Shown here piece by piece: positions 20,640 through 30,958 of a stretch of DNA of 36,978 nt. Both the position numbers and the translations under genes were made by a program. Location of the stretch: the NCBI GenBank assembly GCA_937900945.1, contig CALCGG010000117.1, positions 1 to 36,978 on the forward strand. Reading direction: 5' to 3'. This DNA comes from an uncultured Sulfurimonas sp. GTDB taxonomy: Bacteria > Campylobacterota > Campylobacteria > Campylobacterales > Sulfurimonadaceae. The stretch's first letter is position 1; each line of letters starts with the position of its first letter. Under the pieces are notes generated by a model. It was not told where the DNA came from. It made no database searches and saw only the letters and a program-made list of their open reading frames with translations.

Positions 20640-21599
20640 ATGTTGGAACTAATCAAAAAACTTTCATATTTACTGTTCATGTTACTTCTTATATCTGTAA
20701 TATCTTTTTTAGCGATACACTCAGCACCTAACAGTTTTTTTGGAGCAGGTGAGTTAAATCCAAATATGACTAAAGAAGCAATAGATAAGCTAAAGGCTGT
20801 TTATGGACTGGATAAGTCATTGTTTTTTCAGTATGTAGATTGGGTTAAAAATATGCTGAGTCTAAATTTTGGTGTATCTTTTGTGAGCGGACAAGATGTT
20901 AGCACCGATATACTAAAAAGATTGCCGGTTACTTTAACCATGAATTTCATAGCCCTTATTTCTGTTTTTATTTTATCATTATACCTTGGCATAAAAGCGG
21001 CTCTTGCGTATGAGAAAAAAACTGATTATATCATTCGTCAAATATCTTTAGTCTCTTTTTCAATGCCATCGTTCTATCTGGCACTTCTTTTTATCATATT
21101 TTTCTCATTAAAATTAGACCTTTTCCCAATATCCGGACTTCACTCTCTGGAAGAAAAAACTGGATTTGCAAATTATCTTGACATGGCTTGGCATTTAGTT
21201 CTGCCGATAAGTGTTATGATATTTCTAGGGCTTGGAAGTATGATAATATATATTCGCTCTTTAACTTTAGAGATTATGAAAAGCGATTATTATTATTTTG
21301 CATTGTCGAGAAATTTGAGTAAAAAAGAGTTGTTGAGATATTACATTTTACCAAATTTACTTCCGCCGATTGTTACGCTTTTAGGGCTTTCTCTTCCTGG
21401 ACTCCTGGGTGGAAGTGTAATCTTGGAATCAATTTTTGGCATAGAAGGGATGGGGCAACTCTTTTACATGAGTGCTCTCAGCCGTGATTATCCTATAATA
21501 ATGGGCACTTTGATGATAACGTCGTTTTTAACACTTTTGGGGAATATGTTTGCGGATTTAATTCTTTTGAAATTAAATCCATATATGAAAAGAAAATAG
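20640..21599 (+). CDS. ABC transporter permease, DppB/OppB family
   Basis: IHSAPNSFF, LDKSLFFQYVDWVKNMLSLNFGVSF; membrane-protein composition; EAA-like region YYILPNLLPPIVTLLGLSLPGLLGGSVILESIFGIEGMGQL. Confidence 0.88.
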   Translation: MLELIKKLSYLLFMLLLISVISFLAIHSAPNSFFGAGELNPNMTKEAIDKLKAVYGLDKSLFFQYVDWVKNMLSLNFGVSFVSGQDVSTDILKRLPVTLTMNFIALISVFILSLYLGIKAALAYEKKTDYIIRQISLVSFSMPSFYLALLFIIFFSLKLDLFPISGLHSLEEKTGFANYLDMAWHLVLPISVMIFLGLGSMIIYIRSLTLEIMKSDYYYFALSRNLSKKELLRYYILPNLLPPIVTLLGLSLPGLLGGSVILESIFGIEGMGQLFYMSALSRDYPIIMGTLMITSFLTLLGNMFADLILLKLNPYMKRK

Positions 21600-21622
21600 A
21601 TATTGTGTTGTTTTATCGGGCA

Positions 21623-21712
21623 AGAATTTTAAATAAATTCTGCCTCTAAAAGAGGCAAGCTTTAGTCGTCTCAGCGGCGCAAGCGAAGTAAAAGGGATTT
21701 TATTCCTTTTAC
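21623..21712. terminator. Three successive hairpins between convergent permease and nusA
   Basis: agaattt/aaattct (21623-21641), gcctct-aaa-agaggc region (21642-21656), gtaaaagg/ccttttac (21688-21712). Confidence 0.5.
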
Positions 21713-21718
21713 GGATTA

Positions 21719-22855
21719 TTAATTGAAGAGCGCATGAAGTGCATCGACACCGTCTTTGGCTTCTGTAACCTCTCCGGTTTCTTCATTTGTTTGAGTATCA
21801 TTTTCTACAAGTTCTATGTTTAAGCCCGTTAGCATAGATGCCAAACGGATATTAATTCCGCTTTTACCGATAGCTTTTGATTTTTGATCAGAGGGAAGAG
21901 TGATAATTGCTTTTTCATTTTCACCTCTCTCATTTTTAACAATCTCTACATGTGAGATTATGGCCGGACTCATAGTACGAGAAACAAATAGTTCTGGTAT
22001 GCTTGTATACTCAATACAGTCAATATTTTCACCGATGAGTTCTTGGCTTACTGCATTTATACGAACACCTTTAACTCCGACAGTAGCACCGACGGCATCA
22101 ACTTGTGGATGTGTGCTGATAAGTGCGACTTTTGCTCTCTCTCCCGGGATACGGGCACATCTTTCTACGATAACTGTACCATCACCAATCTCTGGAACTT
22201 CTAATGCTAAAAGCTCTTCTAAAAATTTGGGGCTGGTTCGTGAGAGTTCTATTTGTATCCCGTTTTCTTTATCCATTCCCACACGGCGCACAACTGCTTT
22301 TATATGGTCGCCAACATTGAAGAATTCACCTTTTATACGACTTTTCATAGGAAGTAAGGCACGGATTTCATCTACTTCTACGTAAGTGTTATTTTGAGAA
22401 TCAACTCTTGTAACACGACCGGAAACCAAAGTTCCGATTTTTGATTTGTACTTGTTAAAAAGTTCATCTTCTACAAGTCTTTGTATATGGTACTCTATTT
22501 CACGATGAAGTGATGCTGCTGCAGTTCTGCCATAATCTTCTAAATTATGCTCAATTTGAAGCTGGTCGTCAAGCTCTACCTGGTCATCATACTCCCTTGC
22601 ATCAGTTATTGAGATATATGCCGGCGCAACCTCTTCGTCTAGTAGTCGTTCATCATCATCTTCTACTACAGTAATAGTTTGGACAACTTTAATGCTCTTG
22701 GCTTTCTTGTCTACTTGGGCTTCAAAAGCAAATTTATTATTAATAACTCTTTTTGCTGTTTGAATAAAAGCAGTTTTCAATGATTCAATAACTTGCTCAG
22801 GTTGAAGACCTTTTTCATGTGCAATTGCGTCGGCAATATCTAATATTTTTTCCAT
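21719..22855 (-). CDS. nusA: Transcription termination/antitermination factor NusA
   Basis: S1 and KH domains; ELSRTSPKFLEELLALEVPEI, PGERAKVAL, DAVGATVGVKGVRINAVSQELIGENID. Confidence 0.96.
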   Translation of the reverse strand: MEKILDIADAIAHEKGLQPEQVIESLKTAFIQTAKRVINNKFAFEAQVDKKAKSIKVVQTITVVEDDDERLLDEEVAPAYISITDAREYDDQVELDDQLQIEHNLEDYGRTAAASLHREIEYHIQRLVEDELFNKYKSKIGTLVSGRVTRVDSQNNTYVEVDEIRALLPMKSRIKGEFFNVGDHIKAVVRRVGMDKENGIQIELSRTSPKFLEELLALEVPEIGDGTVIVERCARIPGERAKVALISTHPQVDAVGATVGVKGVRINAVSQELIGENIDCIEYTSIPELFVSRTMSPAIISHVEIVKNERGENEKAIITLPSDQKSKAIGKSGINIRLASMLTGLNIELVENDTQTNEETGEVTEAKDGVDALHALFN

Positions 22856-23029
22856 ATTTGTATCCTAATTGAGGGTCGTTTCACAAAAAATAAATATAAA
22901 GTTTGGGGGATTTCTCGTGAAGAAATAACATTATATCTCAAAATCTATAAATTACTCTTTAAATATTTAATGCATTTTTTAGTAGAGTTTGACTATAATG
23001 CAAGACTTTTATAATAACGATAAGGATGA

Positions 23030-23278
23030 GTGATGGATTTAAAATTTGCGAGAACTGATATTGAGGCTAAGCCTAAAAAATTTGATTTAGAGAAGATGGA
23101 ACAAACTGTTGAAAAAGAGAGTAGTGTAATTTTTTACTTTGATAAAGATAATTCACATAAAGATTTACTAGAACTTCAGGATTATTTTGAAGCAAAAGGT
23201 AAAAGTTTTTATATGAGTGAAGTTAAATTCGGTCTTTCAGATAATGAGTACATGTACCAAGTACACATCATAAAATAA
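23030..23278 (+). CDS. HP0268-like small protein
   Basis: Resembles H. pylori HP0268 from memory (SSVIFYFDKDNSHKDLLELQDYFEAKGKSFYMSEVKFG); next to miaB as in Helicobacter/Campylobacter. Confidence 0.75.
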   Translation: MMDLKFARTDIEAKPKKFDLEKMEQTVEKESSVIFYFDKDNSHKDLLELQDYFEAKGKSFYMSEVKFGLSDNEYMYQVHIIK

Positions 23279-23287
23279 AGATTAACT

Positions 23288-24589
23288 ATGTCTAAAAAGT
23301 TGTTTATTGAAACTTTAGGTTGTGCTATGAATTCTCGTGACAGTGAGCATATGATTGCAGAACTTCGTGAGAAAGAGAATTATGAAGTAATTGATAATTT
23401 TGCTGAAGCTGATTTGATTTTAATAAATACCTGTTCAGTGCGAGAAAGACCTGTACATAAACTTTTTTCAGAGCTTGGCGGTTTTAATAAAAAGAAAAAA
23501 CCAGGGGCAAAGATAGGTGTATGTGGATGTACAGCCTCACATTTAGGTGAAGAAATTATTAAAAGAGCGCCTTATGTCAATTTTGTTTTAGGTGCCAGAA
23601 ATGTATCTAAAATAAGTGAAGTGTTGCATAGAGATAAAGCTGTTGAGATAGATATCAATTATGATGAGTCAGAATTTGCTTTTAACGACTTTCGTTCATC
23701 TCCATATAAAGCTTATATAAACATTTCAATAGGATGCGATAAGTCCTGTACATATTGTATTGTTCCTAAAACTCGCGGTGATGAGATTTCTATTCCCGAC
23801 AGTTTGATAATTCAAGAAGCAAGAAAAGCTGTAAATGCCGGAGTAAAAGAAGTTTTTCTCTTGGGACAAAATGTAAACAACTATGGTCGCAGATTTTCAG
23901 GCGACCAGGAAAAAGTAAACTTTTCAGAACTGCTTAGAAGATTGAGCAAAATCGAAGGTCTAGAGAGAATCCGCTTCACCTCACCACACCCTTTTCACAT
24001 GGATGATGAATTTATAGAAGAGTTTTCAACTAATCCTAAAATATGCAAATCAATGCACATGCCTCTTCAAAGCGGTTCTACAAAAGTTTTACAGGATATG
24101 AAACGAGGCTACACAAAAGAATGGTTTTTAAATCGAGTTTTTAAACTAAAGAGTATGTGTCCCGAGGCTACAATCAGTACAGATATTATTGTCGGATTTC
24201 CAGGCGAGAGCGATGAGGATTTTGAGGATACACTTGATGTCATGAAAAAAGTAAAATTTGACCAAATATTTTCCTTTAAATATTCTCCTCGACCTGAAAC
24301 TGAAGCTGAGCATTTTACAAATGTTGTTGATGAAGAGATTGCATCTGCAAGGCTTACAGTTCTTCAATCTTTAAACAACGAGATTATAGACGAGAAAAAT
24401 ACAACGCAAACCGGAAAAGTTTATAGAGTTTATTTTGAAGAGTTGTTAAAAGATTATTTTGTATCGGGCAAAAGTGATAACAATATTATCGTTAAAGTTA
24501 AAGGCTCTGATGAACTTCTGGGTCAATTTAGAGATGTTAAAATAACTTCTATCGGAAGAACAATTTTAACAGGTGAAGTAGTTGCTTAA
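23288..24589 (+). CDS. miaB: tRNA-2-methylthio-N6-dimethylallyladenosine synthase
   Basis: [15 protein letters not shown], radical-SAM [19 protein letters not shown]-like C-terminus. Confidence 0.95.
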   Translation: MSKKLFIETLGCAMNSRDSEHMIAELREKENYEVIDNFAEADLILINTCSVRERPVHKLFSELGGFNKKKKPGAKIGVCGCTASHLGEEIIKRAPYVNFVLGARNVSKISEVLHRDKAVEIDINYDESEFAFNDFRSSPYKAYINISIGCDKSCTYCIVPKTRGDEISIPDSLIIQEARKAVNAGVKEVFLLGQNVNNYGRRFSGDQEKVNFSELLRRLSKIEGLERIRFTSPHPFHMDDEFIEEFSTNPKICKSMHMPLQSGSTKVLQDMKRGYTKEWFLNRVFKLKSMCPEATISTDIIVGFPGESDEDFEDTLDVMKKVKFDQIFSFKYSPRPETEAEHFTNVVDEEIASARLTVLQSLNNEIIDEKNTTQTGKVYRVYFEELLKDYFVSGKSDNNIIVKVKGSDELLGQFRDVKITSIGRTILTGEVVA

Positions 24590-25205
24590 AAAAGTACTTC
24601 GCTTTCTTGCTTTAGTTTTAGTGCCTTTTATAGGTGCTTTGCTTATCAGGTTGTTGTACCTTACAAATAAAAAAGAATTTCACTCTCCGGATTCCATTAC
24701 AGATGAACCGATTATTTTTGCTTGCTGGCATGGGGAACTTCTTATGCTTCCCTATTTATACTCCCATTACAGACAAACCCCACATGCAAAAGTATTAATA
24801 TCCAGCCATTTTGATGGAATTTTAATCTCAAAGACAATAAGATATTTTGGGCTTGGTACAATAGCCGGTTCTACAAACCGTAATGCTTCAAGAGTTTTGA
24901 TACAAGGGATTAAAAGTATAAAAGATGGTTATGATATAGGGATAACTCCCGATGGACCAAAAGGACCAAGACATGAGGTTGCCGATGGAATAGTTGTCAT
25001 GGCGCAAAAGACTCAAGCTAAAATAGTTTTAGTTGAAATCAAGCCTACAAAGTATTGGCAGCTAAATAGCTGGGATAAGTTTACAATTCCAAAACCATTC
25101 GGTATAATAAAATATTATTCCACAGACTGTATTGATGTAAGCGGAATGGATTTAGAAGAGGCAAGAAATTTAATAAAAGAGGGGTTGCTCAAACATGAAA
25201 AGTAA
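24582..25205 (+). CDS. Lysophospholipid acyltransferase family protein (DUF374)
   Basis: [54 protein letters not shown]. Confidence 0.88.
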   Translation: MLKKVLRFLALVLVPFIGALLIRLLYLTNKKEFHSPDSITDEPIIFACWHGELLMLPYLYSHYRQTPHAKVLISSHFDGILISKTIRYFGLGTIAGSTNRNASRVLIQGIKSIKDGYDIGITPDGPKGPRHEVADGIVVMAQKTQAKIVLVEIKPTKYWQLNSWDKFTIPKPFGIIKYYSTDCIDVSGMDLEEARNLIKEGLLKHEK

Positions 25206-25650
25206 ACTGCTTATAATAATTATTGCCATTTCCTTGCTCTTTTTTATGTGGGTATATTTTTTACTCAATCCCTCCTATGATAAATCCGTTAGAGCTAAAT
25301 ATTACTATGAGATTGGTGAGTATAAAGAAGCTTTATCTTTAGCCAAAGAAGCATTTTCTCTAGATGTTTATAACCGTATGGCATCAACAATTATGGCGCA
25401 ATCTATAACTTCTATGAAATATGTTTCATACATAGAGATGGCTAAAAAATATATGCAAAGTATCAATGAGATAGCCATGCATGATGTTGTATCAGATGCA
25501 GACAAAGCTAAAATAAGACTGATGTGTAAAATAATGATAAGTTCATATATTAAGCTTGCTCCAAGTGTCATTACAGATAAAGATTTAACTAAAGATGCAG
25601 CAAAATATAATGATGGATTTGAGAGCCTTCTTGAAAAAATTAATAAATAA
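25195..25650 (+). CDS. Hypothetical membrane-anchored protein, TPR-like
   Basis: N-terminal TM; YEIGEYKEALSLAKEAFSLDVYNRMAST. Confidence 0.6.
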   Translation: MKSKLLIIIIAISLLFFMWVYFLLNPSYDKSVRAKYYYEIGEYKEALSLAKEAFSLDVYNRMASTIMAQSITSMKYVSYIEMAKKYMQSINEIAMHDVVSDADKAKIRLMCKIMISSYIKLAPSVITDKDLTKDAAKYNDGFESLLEKINK

Positions 25651-26467
25651 ATTTCAGATTTCCTTTTTGGAATCTCTTGAAAAGATAAGAGGTTATTCTG
25701 ACTTGACGATAAAAAGTTATGATGAAACTTTGAATGAAGCTTTTAGACATATTGAAATATTTGAAGAAAAAAATAATATAGTTTTTAACCTTATGCCATA
25801 CCGCATAAAAATAGCATCTTTAAATCCAAAAACAATCAGTAAAAAACTCAGTGCAATCCGTTCCTTTACCCATTATTTAAATGACAACAATTTTAAAGTT
25901 ATTTTAAAAGCTGATGAAAGTATAAAAATAGCTAAAACACTTCCAAAGCCAATCTCGCATGAACACATACTTGAAGCTTTAGAATATGCAGAGCCTGAGG
26001 ATAGACTTATTGTTGTGATGCTTTATACTTTGGGTTTAAGAATATCAGAATTAGCATCATTAAGACTTGACGATATTTCGTCCGAATGGATTAGGGTTTT
26101 AGGTAAAGGAAATAAGCAAAGAGATATACCGCTGATAGCTTCCACGAGAGAGTTAATCAATGAATTTTTGGCTCATAACACTCCAAAAAAATTTCTTTTT
26201 GAAAAAAAAGGCGAAAAATTAAGCGAAAATAGTCTAAGATATATCGTAAATAAAGCGTTTAAGAGAGTCTCTTTGAAGGTAACTCCACATCAACTTCGCC
26301 ATTCATACGCAACAGTTCTTTTGAATCATAATGCGAGGATTGCTGATGTTAGTGAATTACTGGGGCATTCATCCATGGCTACAACGCAAATATATACGAA
26401 ATTGGGTAGTGCCTTGAAACAACAAAATTACAACAAAGCACATCCTCTTTGCATGGAAGAAAAGTAG
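25595..26467 (+). CDS. xerH: XerH-type tyrosine recombinase
   Basis: TLGLRISELASLRLDDI, HQLRHSYATVLLNHNARIADVSELLGHSSMATTQIYTKL; start codon uncertain. Confidence 0.85.
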   Translation: MQQNIMMDLRAFLKKLINKFQISFLESLEKIRGYSDLTIKSYDETLNEAFRHIEIFEEKNNIVFNLMPYRIKIASLNPKTISKKLSAIRSFTHYLNDNNFKVILKADESIKIAKTLPKPISHEHILEALEYAEPEDRLIVVMLYTLGLRISELASLRLDDISSEWIRVLGKGNKQRDIPLIASTRELINEFLAHNTPKKFLFEKKGEKLSENSLRYIVNKAFKRVSLKVTPHQLRHSYATVLLNHNARIADVSELLGHSSMATTQIYTKLGSALKQQNYNKAHPLCMEEK

Positions 26468-26482
26468 TGGCGGGGATGTGCA

Positions 26483-27514
26483 ATGCTAAGTAAACTTTTT
26501 GAATCTTTATATCTTAAAGTATTTGTAAATATTGTTATAAGCCGCACGCAAACTTCCGTTTATATAGAAATAAGTAATAAAAAAGGTGTTTTAAACCACG
26601 CTGAAGAAGTTTTTGATACTACAACCATAAACGATAAAATGCAAGCATTTATAAATTCATATACACAAGAAACACCATTTAATTATATATCGCTCTTAGA
26701 CACATCAGAGTTTCAGGGTGCTGCTCCTACTTGTTCTGCTAAAGATTTTTCTAAGTTTTTTGATGCAGATTCTTCAAAATATTTATGCTACCTTAATAAA
26801 TGGGCCGCTTACACATCAAAGTCAGATTTACAATTAGTAAAGAAAGAGTATTCTAAAATAGGGTTAGATTTTATATTTTCACCTTTTACCATTTTGGCTA
26901 GATTTTTTAAAGACAAAATTGATAAAACAGCAGCTATGTATATACTTGTCGAAGATGGCTGTGTCTCTTTGGCAGTATTTAATGATACAGAATTATTATA
27001 TGCTGACTATAAGCGATTCAAACATGCTGAAGTGGCAGAATATTCGCTGGAGGATGATGCTTCCTCAGATGATGACACTTTAAACTTTAATGGAAGTATC
27101 GATTTAGATAATATGGACACGGATATTAATATGGGTGAATTAGATGATTTTGCTGACATTGGTGATATTGAAGATTTAGATATGCTTGAAGATATGGATG
27201 ATTTTTCTGAAATTAAAGATAAACATGTAGAAGAATTAACAACAGAAAAAAATACTGGTGCAGAAATGAGTGATACAGAAACTTTCGGCGAAGATTATGA
27301 GCGTTTTTTGCTGATACAAAGTTCTGTAAATCATTTTTATAAAGATGATAAATTTGAGAGTATATTTATTGAAAAAGTCTTCATTGCAGATGGCATAGAC
27401 AGTGGTTCTGAATTGAAAAAATATCTTGAAGAAGAGATGTTTTTAAGTGTTATAGTACGCCGTATTGATTTAAGTGCTGAACTTTGTGACTTAGCAAAGG
27501 CGGAACTAAAATGA
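26483..27514 (+). CDS. PilM/GspL-like protein with acidic insertion
   Basis: First gene of a triad whose next two members have PilN/PilO-like architecture; Asp-rich segment (DDASSDDDTLNFNGSIDLDNMDTDINMGELDDFADIGDIEDLDMLEDMDDFSE). Confidence 0.5.
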   Translation: MLSKLFESLYLKVFVNIVISRTQTSVYIEISNKKGVLNHAEEVFDTTTINDKMQAFINSYTQETPFNYISLLDTSEFQGAAPTCSAKDFSKFFDADSSKYLCYLNKWAAYTSKSDLQLVKKEYSKIGLDFIFSPFTILARFFKDKIDKTAAMYILVEDGCVSLAVFNDTELLYADYKRFKHAEVAEYSLEDDASSDDDTLNFNGSIDLDNMDTDINMGELDDFADIGDIEDLDMLEDMDDFSEIKDKHVEELTTEKNTGAEMSDTETFGEDYERFLLIQSSVNHFYKDDKFESIFIEKVFIADGIDSGSELKKYLEEEMFLSVIVRRIDLSAELCDLAKAELK

Positions 27515-28074
27515 AATATAGTTTTATCAGCCCAAGGAAAAAAAGTATTTTAAGCTCAGATATGCTGCTGGTTTTTATATTTTTTGGCATCACCCTTTTT
27601 ATGTTATTTGCGACTTACACTTTTTTACTTGTAAAAGATTATAGCTTTATACAAGATAGAGAATACGCATTTGAGCAACTCACAGTGCTAAATACAGATC
27701 AGACTAAAATGCAAGAAAGAATTAAATTTATAAAAGAAGAACAGTTACTAAGTGAAAAAATCTATACACAAAATACGGTATTAAAAGATTCTATTGCTAA
27801 TTTATTTGATTTAGTCCCACAAAGAATCACTCTCTCCGAAGCTAAGTTGCTCAAAAATGGTCTTATACTCTACGGCATAACCCCAAATAAAGATATTTAT
27901 AGTTTTATGTTGCAAGCACCACTTAGATCTATCTTTACAACCACCTACAGTAGCTTTTTCCCTGCTGACAATGGATGGTTGAGATTCGTATCAACAAACT
28001 ATCTTGAGGAAAATACTTTAGAGAAAAAAAATTTAAAACCAAAAGTGGATGAGGAAGCAGATTATGAAGATTAA
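27511..28074 (+). CDS. PilN-like bitopic membrane protein
   Basis: Short cytoplasmic N-terminus, one TM, coiled coil, LFDLVPQRITLSEAKLLKNGLILYGITPNKDIYSFMLQ (PilN-like). Confidence 0.6.
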   Translation: MKYSFISPRKKSILSSDMLLVFIFFGITLFMLFATYTFLLVKDYSFIQDREYAFEQLTVLNTDQTKMQERIKFIKEEQLLSEKIYTQNTVLKDSIANLFDLVPQRITLSEAKLLKNGLILYGITPNKDIYSFMLQAPLRSIFTTTYSSFFPADNGWLRFVSTNYLEENTLEKKNLKPKVDEEADYED

Positions 28075-28633
28075 TATCTCTCGTCAAAATATATTTCTTT
28101 TGGTCATGGCTACAGTTTTACTGCTTTTTGTATTATTATTTTCATTCATTGCTCTTATTCCTAAAGGAAAAGAATATCGAGAACAAAGAACTGATTTAAG
28201 AAAAGTACAAAGAGAATTGAAACGACACGAAGATTTCAATGATATGACGTTTGAAGAACTTAAAAAACTTCAATCTGACAGCAGACATATTATTGAAGCA
28301 TTTGATGCAACTTTTAGTGCCCAGAGATTTGAGCTGCAAAATAAAAGTTATTTTAACTCTCTAACACTTTCTAAAATCTCACAAAGGACTGATGAAGATG
28401 GATTTGCAGTCTATGAAGTAAACACAACTTCTCAAATAAATTCTCCAAAAGTTTTTTATGATTTTTTAGATGCGATAAATAAGGGAGATTGGATAATCGG
28501 GATTAATTTTCCAATTAGCTTCAAAAGAGAAAATGATCTGATTCGTTCCACTTTTACGATGAAAGTTTATTGTACTAAAGATGATTCGCCTGAGTCAAAT
28601 AACACAGTTGATGCTAATGCAACAGCTCTTTAA
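28064..28633 (+). CDS. PilO-like bitopic membrane protein
   Basis: One TM, coiled coil, small C-terminal domain; ATG 28064 overlaps the PilN-like ORF. Confidence 0.55.
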   Translation: MKINISRQNIFLLVMATVLLLFVLLFSFIALIPKGKEYREQRTDLRKVQRELKRHEDFNDMTFEELKKLQSDSRHIIEAFDATFSAQRFELQNKSYFNSLTLSKISQRTDEDGFAVYEVNTTSQINSPKVFYDFLDAINKGDWIIGINFPISFKRENDLIRSTFTMKVYCTKDDSPESNNTVDANATAL

Positions 28634-29609
28634 TCTTTAAAAAAGCTTTCTCATCTTTAAATAGATAAGGTCTGAGTTTAGGCTCTATCTTTAAAATCCT
28701 GCACTCTTCTTTAAAACTTTTTGGCAAGATAGTTTCTTCACTATTATATGGTAAGATAAATACAAAACCTCTATCTTGATTTATAACAAAACTTCTTCCT
28801 ACCACTACTGTTGTCTCAGTTTTTAAAAATTCTCTTTCGCTGGAACTTAGCATGTAGAGTTTTGATTTTAGAACCTTGTCAATCGCATAGATATCTGCTC
28901 TTTTGTTTTGTGAACTCTTAAAATAAGCAAGCTCATTCACCGTTTTTATCTCTATCTCTTCAATCAGGCTTTTTCTGTCTTCATCAATATATTCAAAGCT
29001 TTTTTTGATTCCATCAAGATATTTCTCTATTAAAGGGAGAGAGTGGTTGTGTCTAAACTCATTTCGTTTAATGTCTACATCTAAATTAGTTTCATCTTCA
29101 AAGTGTTGAATCTTATTTGCATGAAGATAGACCAAAAGCTCTTTTTTGTCCAGATGCAAAAGGGGACGGATGAGCGTATATCCAGCTCTTTTTTGGAACT
29201 TTTGCATTCCGGCAATCTCGGCACAACCGGCACCTTTGCAAAATTGCATAAGCATCCACTCAAACCTGTCACCAAGATGGTGTGCTGTTAAAAGGTTTTC
29301 ATAGTGGTATTTCTCAATAAGTTCTTCAAAGAATTTATATCGTATCTCTCTGGCTTTTGATTCAAAATTTCTTTCTATTTTAGGGGCTTTATAAACATGA
29401 CATGTAAGATTGTGCCTTTTTGCCAGTTCATGAGCATAGTGTACTTCTTCTTTACTTTGCTCTCTTATGCCATAATCAACGATGGCTATATCGAACTTTA
29501 TATTGTTATTTATGAGTATAAAAAAAAGGGCGGTGGAATCAGCCCCGCCGGAGAATGCCAAAAGGTTTTTTTTATCCCTTAGCGAATCGAGAGTAGAATT
29601 TTCAAGCAT
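28614..29609 (-). CDS. tilS: tRNA(Ile)-lysidine synthase
   Basis: FSGGADSTALFF PP-loop, LLTAHHLGDRFEWMLMQFCKGAG. Confidence 0.93.
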   Translation of the reverse strand: MLENSTLDSLRDKKNLLAFSGGADSTALFFILINNNIKFDIAIVDYGIREQSKEEVHYAHELAKRHNLTCHVYKAPKIERNFESKAREIRYKFFEELIEKYHYENLLTAHHLGDRFEWMLMQFCKGAGCAEIAGMQKFQKRAGYTLIRPLLHLDKKELLVYLHANKIQHFEDETNLDVDIKRNEFRHNHSLPLIEKYLDGIKKSFEYIDEDRKSLIEEIEIKTVNELAYFKSSQNKRADIYAIDKVLKSKLYMLSSSEREFLKTETTVVVGRSFVINQDRGFVFILPYNSEETILPKSFKEECRILKIEPKLRPYLFKDEKAFLKIKELLH

Positions 29610-30915
29610 TATCTACAGTGGCAGTTAAAATGCTGCCAACAAGTTCTGTAACTTTGGCTTTATAAATCATGCCAAATTCCAACTCTTCATCGCGGGTTCT
29701 GTCATTGACATAAATCTCACCATCAATCTCAGGCGCCCAGAGAAGTTTTCTCGCACTAAGCAGATATTCATGCTCGTCACTCTCTCCATCTATGACAAGT
29801 TCTATATCTGTCCCAACTTCATTTTCAAGTGATTTTTGCATCACTTCATCAGTAATAGCTCCTAAAATTTCTGCTCTTGACGCTATGACATCAGCCGGAA
29901 TTTTTTCAATCATCTCGTAAGCCGGAGTTGTTTCCTCATCAGAGTAAGAAAAAACATTGATTCTGTCAAAGCCGAATTGTTGCGCAAATTCACACATCTC
30001 CTCAAACATGCTCTGTGTCTCACCCGGATGTCCGACTATAAAACTTGTTCTCACAAAAGAGTTCGGCAGACTTTTCATGAAATCTAAAAGCTCGATAGTC
30101 TTTTCTTTTCCAAATCCTCTTTTCATGATGCGGAGCATGTCGTCGTTTATATGTTGAATCGGCATGTCAAAATAGTTATGAAAAATTTCACTTTTTGCAA
30201 TGTTTTTAAGAAGCGATAGAGTTGTTGTAGAAGGGTAAAGATAAAGGATTCTAGCACTTTTTACTCCATCGATAAGCTCTATTCTCTGTATAAGTAAACT
30301 AAGTCCATCTTTTATATTTTGGTCTCTTAGGTATGAACTGCTGTCTTGTGAGACAAAAGAGAAATCATAGTAACCTTTTGCTACTAAACCTTCAACCTCT
30401 TTAGCAATGGAATCTAGATTTCTTGAGTTCAGTTTCCCTTTAAAAGATGGAATCGCACAAAAACTACATGTCTGGTTACAACCCTCGGAGAGTTTTATAT
30501 AAGCATGGTAAGTTGACCCAGTTACAACCCGCTCAGCTCCGTCTATTAAAAATACCGACTCACTAAAACGGCTCTTTTTCTCACTCAATAGTTCATCTAT
30601 TTTGTCATAATCTCCAACGCCCGTGAAGATATCTACTTCTGGCATATCTTTTGCCAGCTCCTCTTTGTATCGCTCGCTCAAACATCCAGCCATAACCAAA
30701 AGTGAATCCTCTTTTCTCGAATCATGAAGATTTAATACCGTATTGATTGATTCTTGCTTTGCAGCATCGATAAATCCGCATGTATTGACTATGATAACAT
30801 CTGCATCTTCTTGGTCATCCGTTAGTTGAAAGTTTTGAAGTTTGCCCATCATAACTTCTGTATCAACAAGGTTTTTTGTGCATCCAAGGGACACAATGTG
30901 GAGTTTTTTGCTCAT
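29602..30915 (-). CDS. rimO: Ribosomal protein S12 methylthiotransferase
   Basis: HIVSLGCTKNLVDTEVMMG, CNQTCSFCAIPSFKG; ATG at 30915 rather than the long ORF start 31110. Confidence 0.94.
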   Translation of the reverse strand: MSKKLHIVSLGCTKNLVDTEVMMGKLQNFQLTDDQEDADVIIVNTCGFIDAAKQESINTVLNLHDSRKEDSLLVMAGCLSERYKEELAKDMPEVDIFTGVGDYDKIDELLSEKKSRFSESVFLIDGAERVVTGSTYHAYIKLSEGCNQTCSFCAIPSFKGKLNSRNLDSIAKEVEGLVAKGYYDFSFVSQDSSSYLRDQNIKDGLSLLIQRIELIDGVKSARILYLYPSTTTLSLLKNIAKSEIFHNYFDMPIQHINDDMLRIMKRGFGKEKTIELLDFMKSLPNSFVRTSFIVGHPGETQSMFEEMCEFAQQFGFDRINVFSYSDEETTPAYEMIEKIPADVIASRAEILGAITDEVMQKSLENEVGTDIELVIDGESDEHEYLLSARKLLWAPEIDGEIYVNDRTRDEELEFGMIYKAKVTELVGSILTATVDNA

Positions 30916-30937
30916 GTTTACTACTTTTTTTAGCGAC

Positions 30938-30952
30938 ATTATACAGTATAAT
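30938..30952. promoter_or_regulatory. Overlapping divergent promoters (rimO / flavoprotein)
   Basis: ATTATAC-A-GTATAAT: minus-strand TATAAT (30938-30943) and plus-strand TATAAT (30947-30952) 3 bp apart. Confidence 0.6.
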
Positions 30953-30958
30953 AACTTT

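Noticed and set aside
25595-26482. difH recombination site next to the XerH-like gene
   Set aside because: No convincing long imperfect palindrome was seen around the gene and I cannot recall the exact consensus.
23288-30915. miaB and rimO as a recent duplication
   Set aside because: They are ancient distinct methylthiotransferase families with different signature motifs.
30842-30958. N-terminal extension of the flavoprotein ORF from 30842
   Set aside because: It runs antisense through the rimO start; the conserved FAD motif begins right after ATG 30959.
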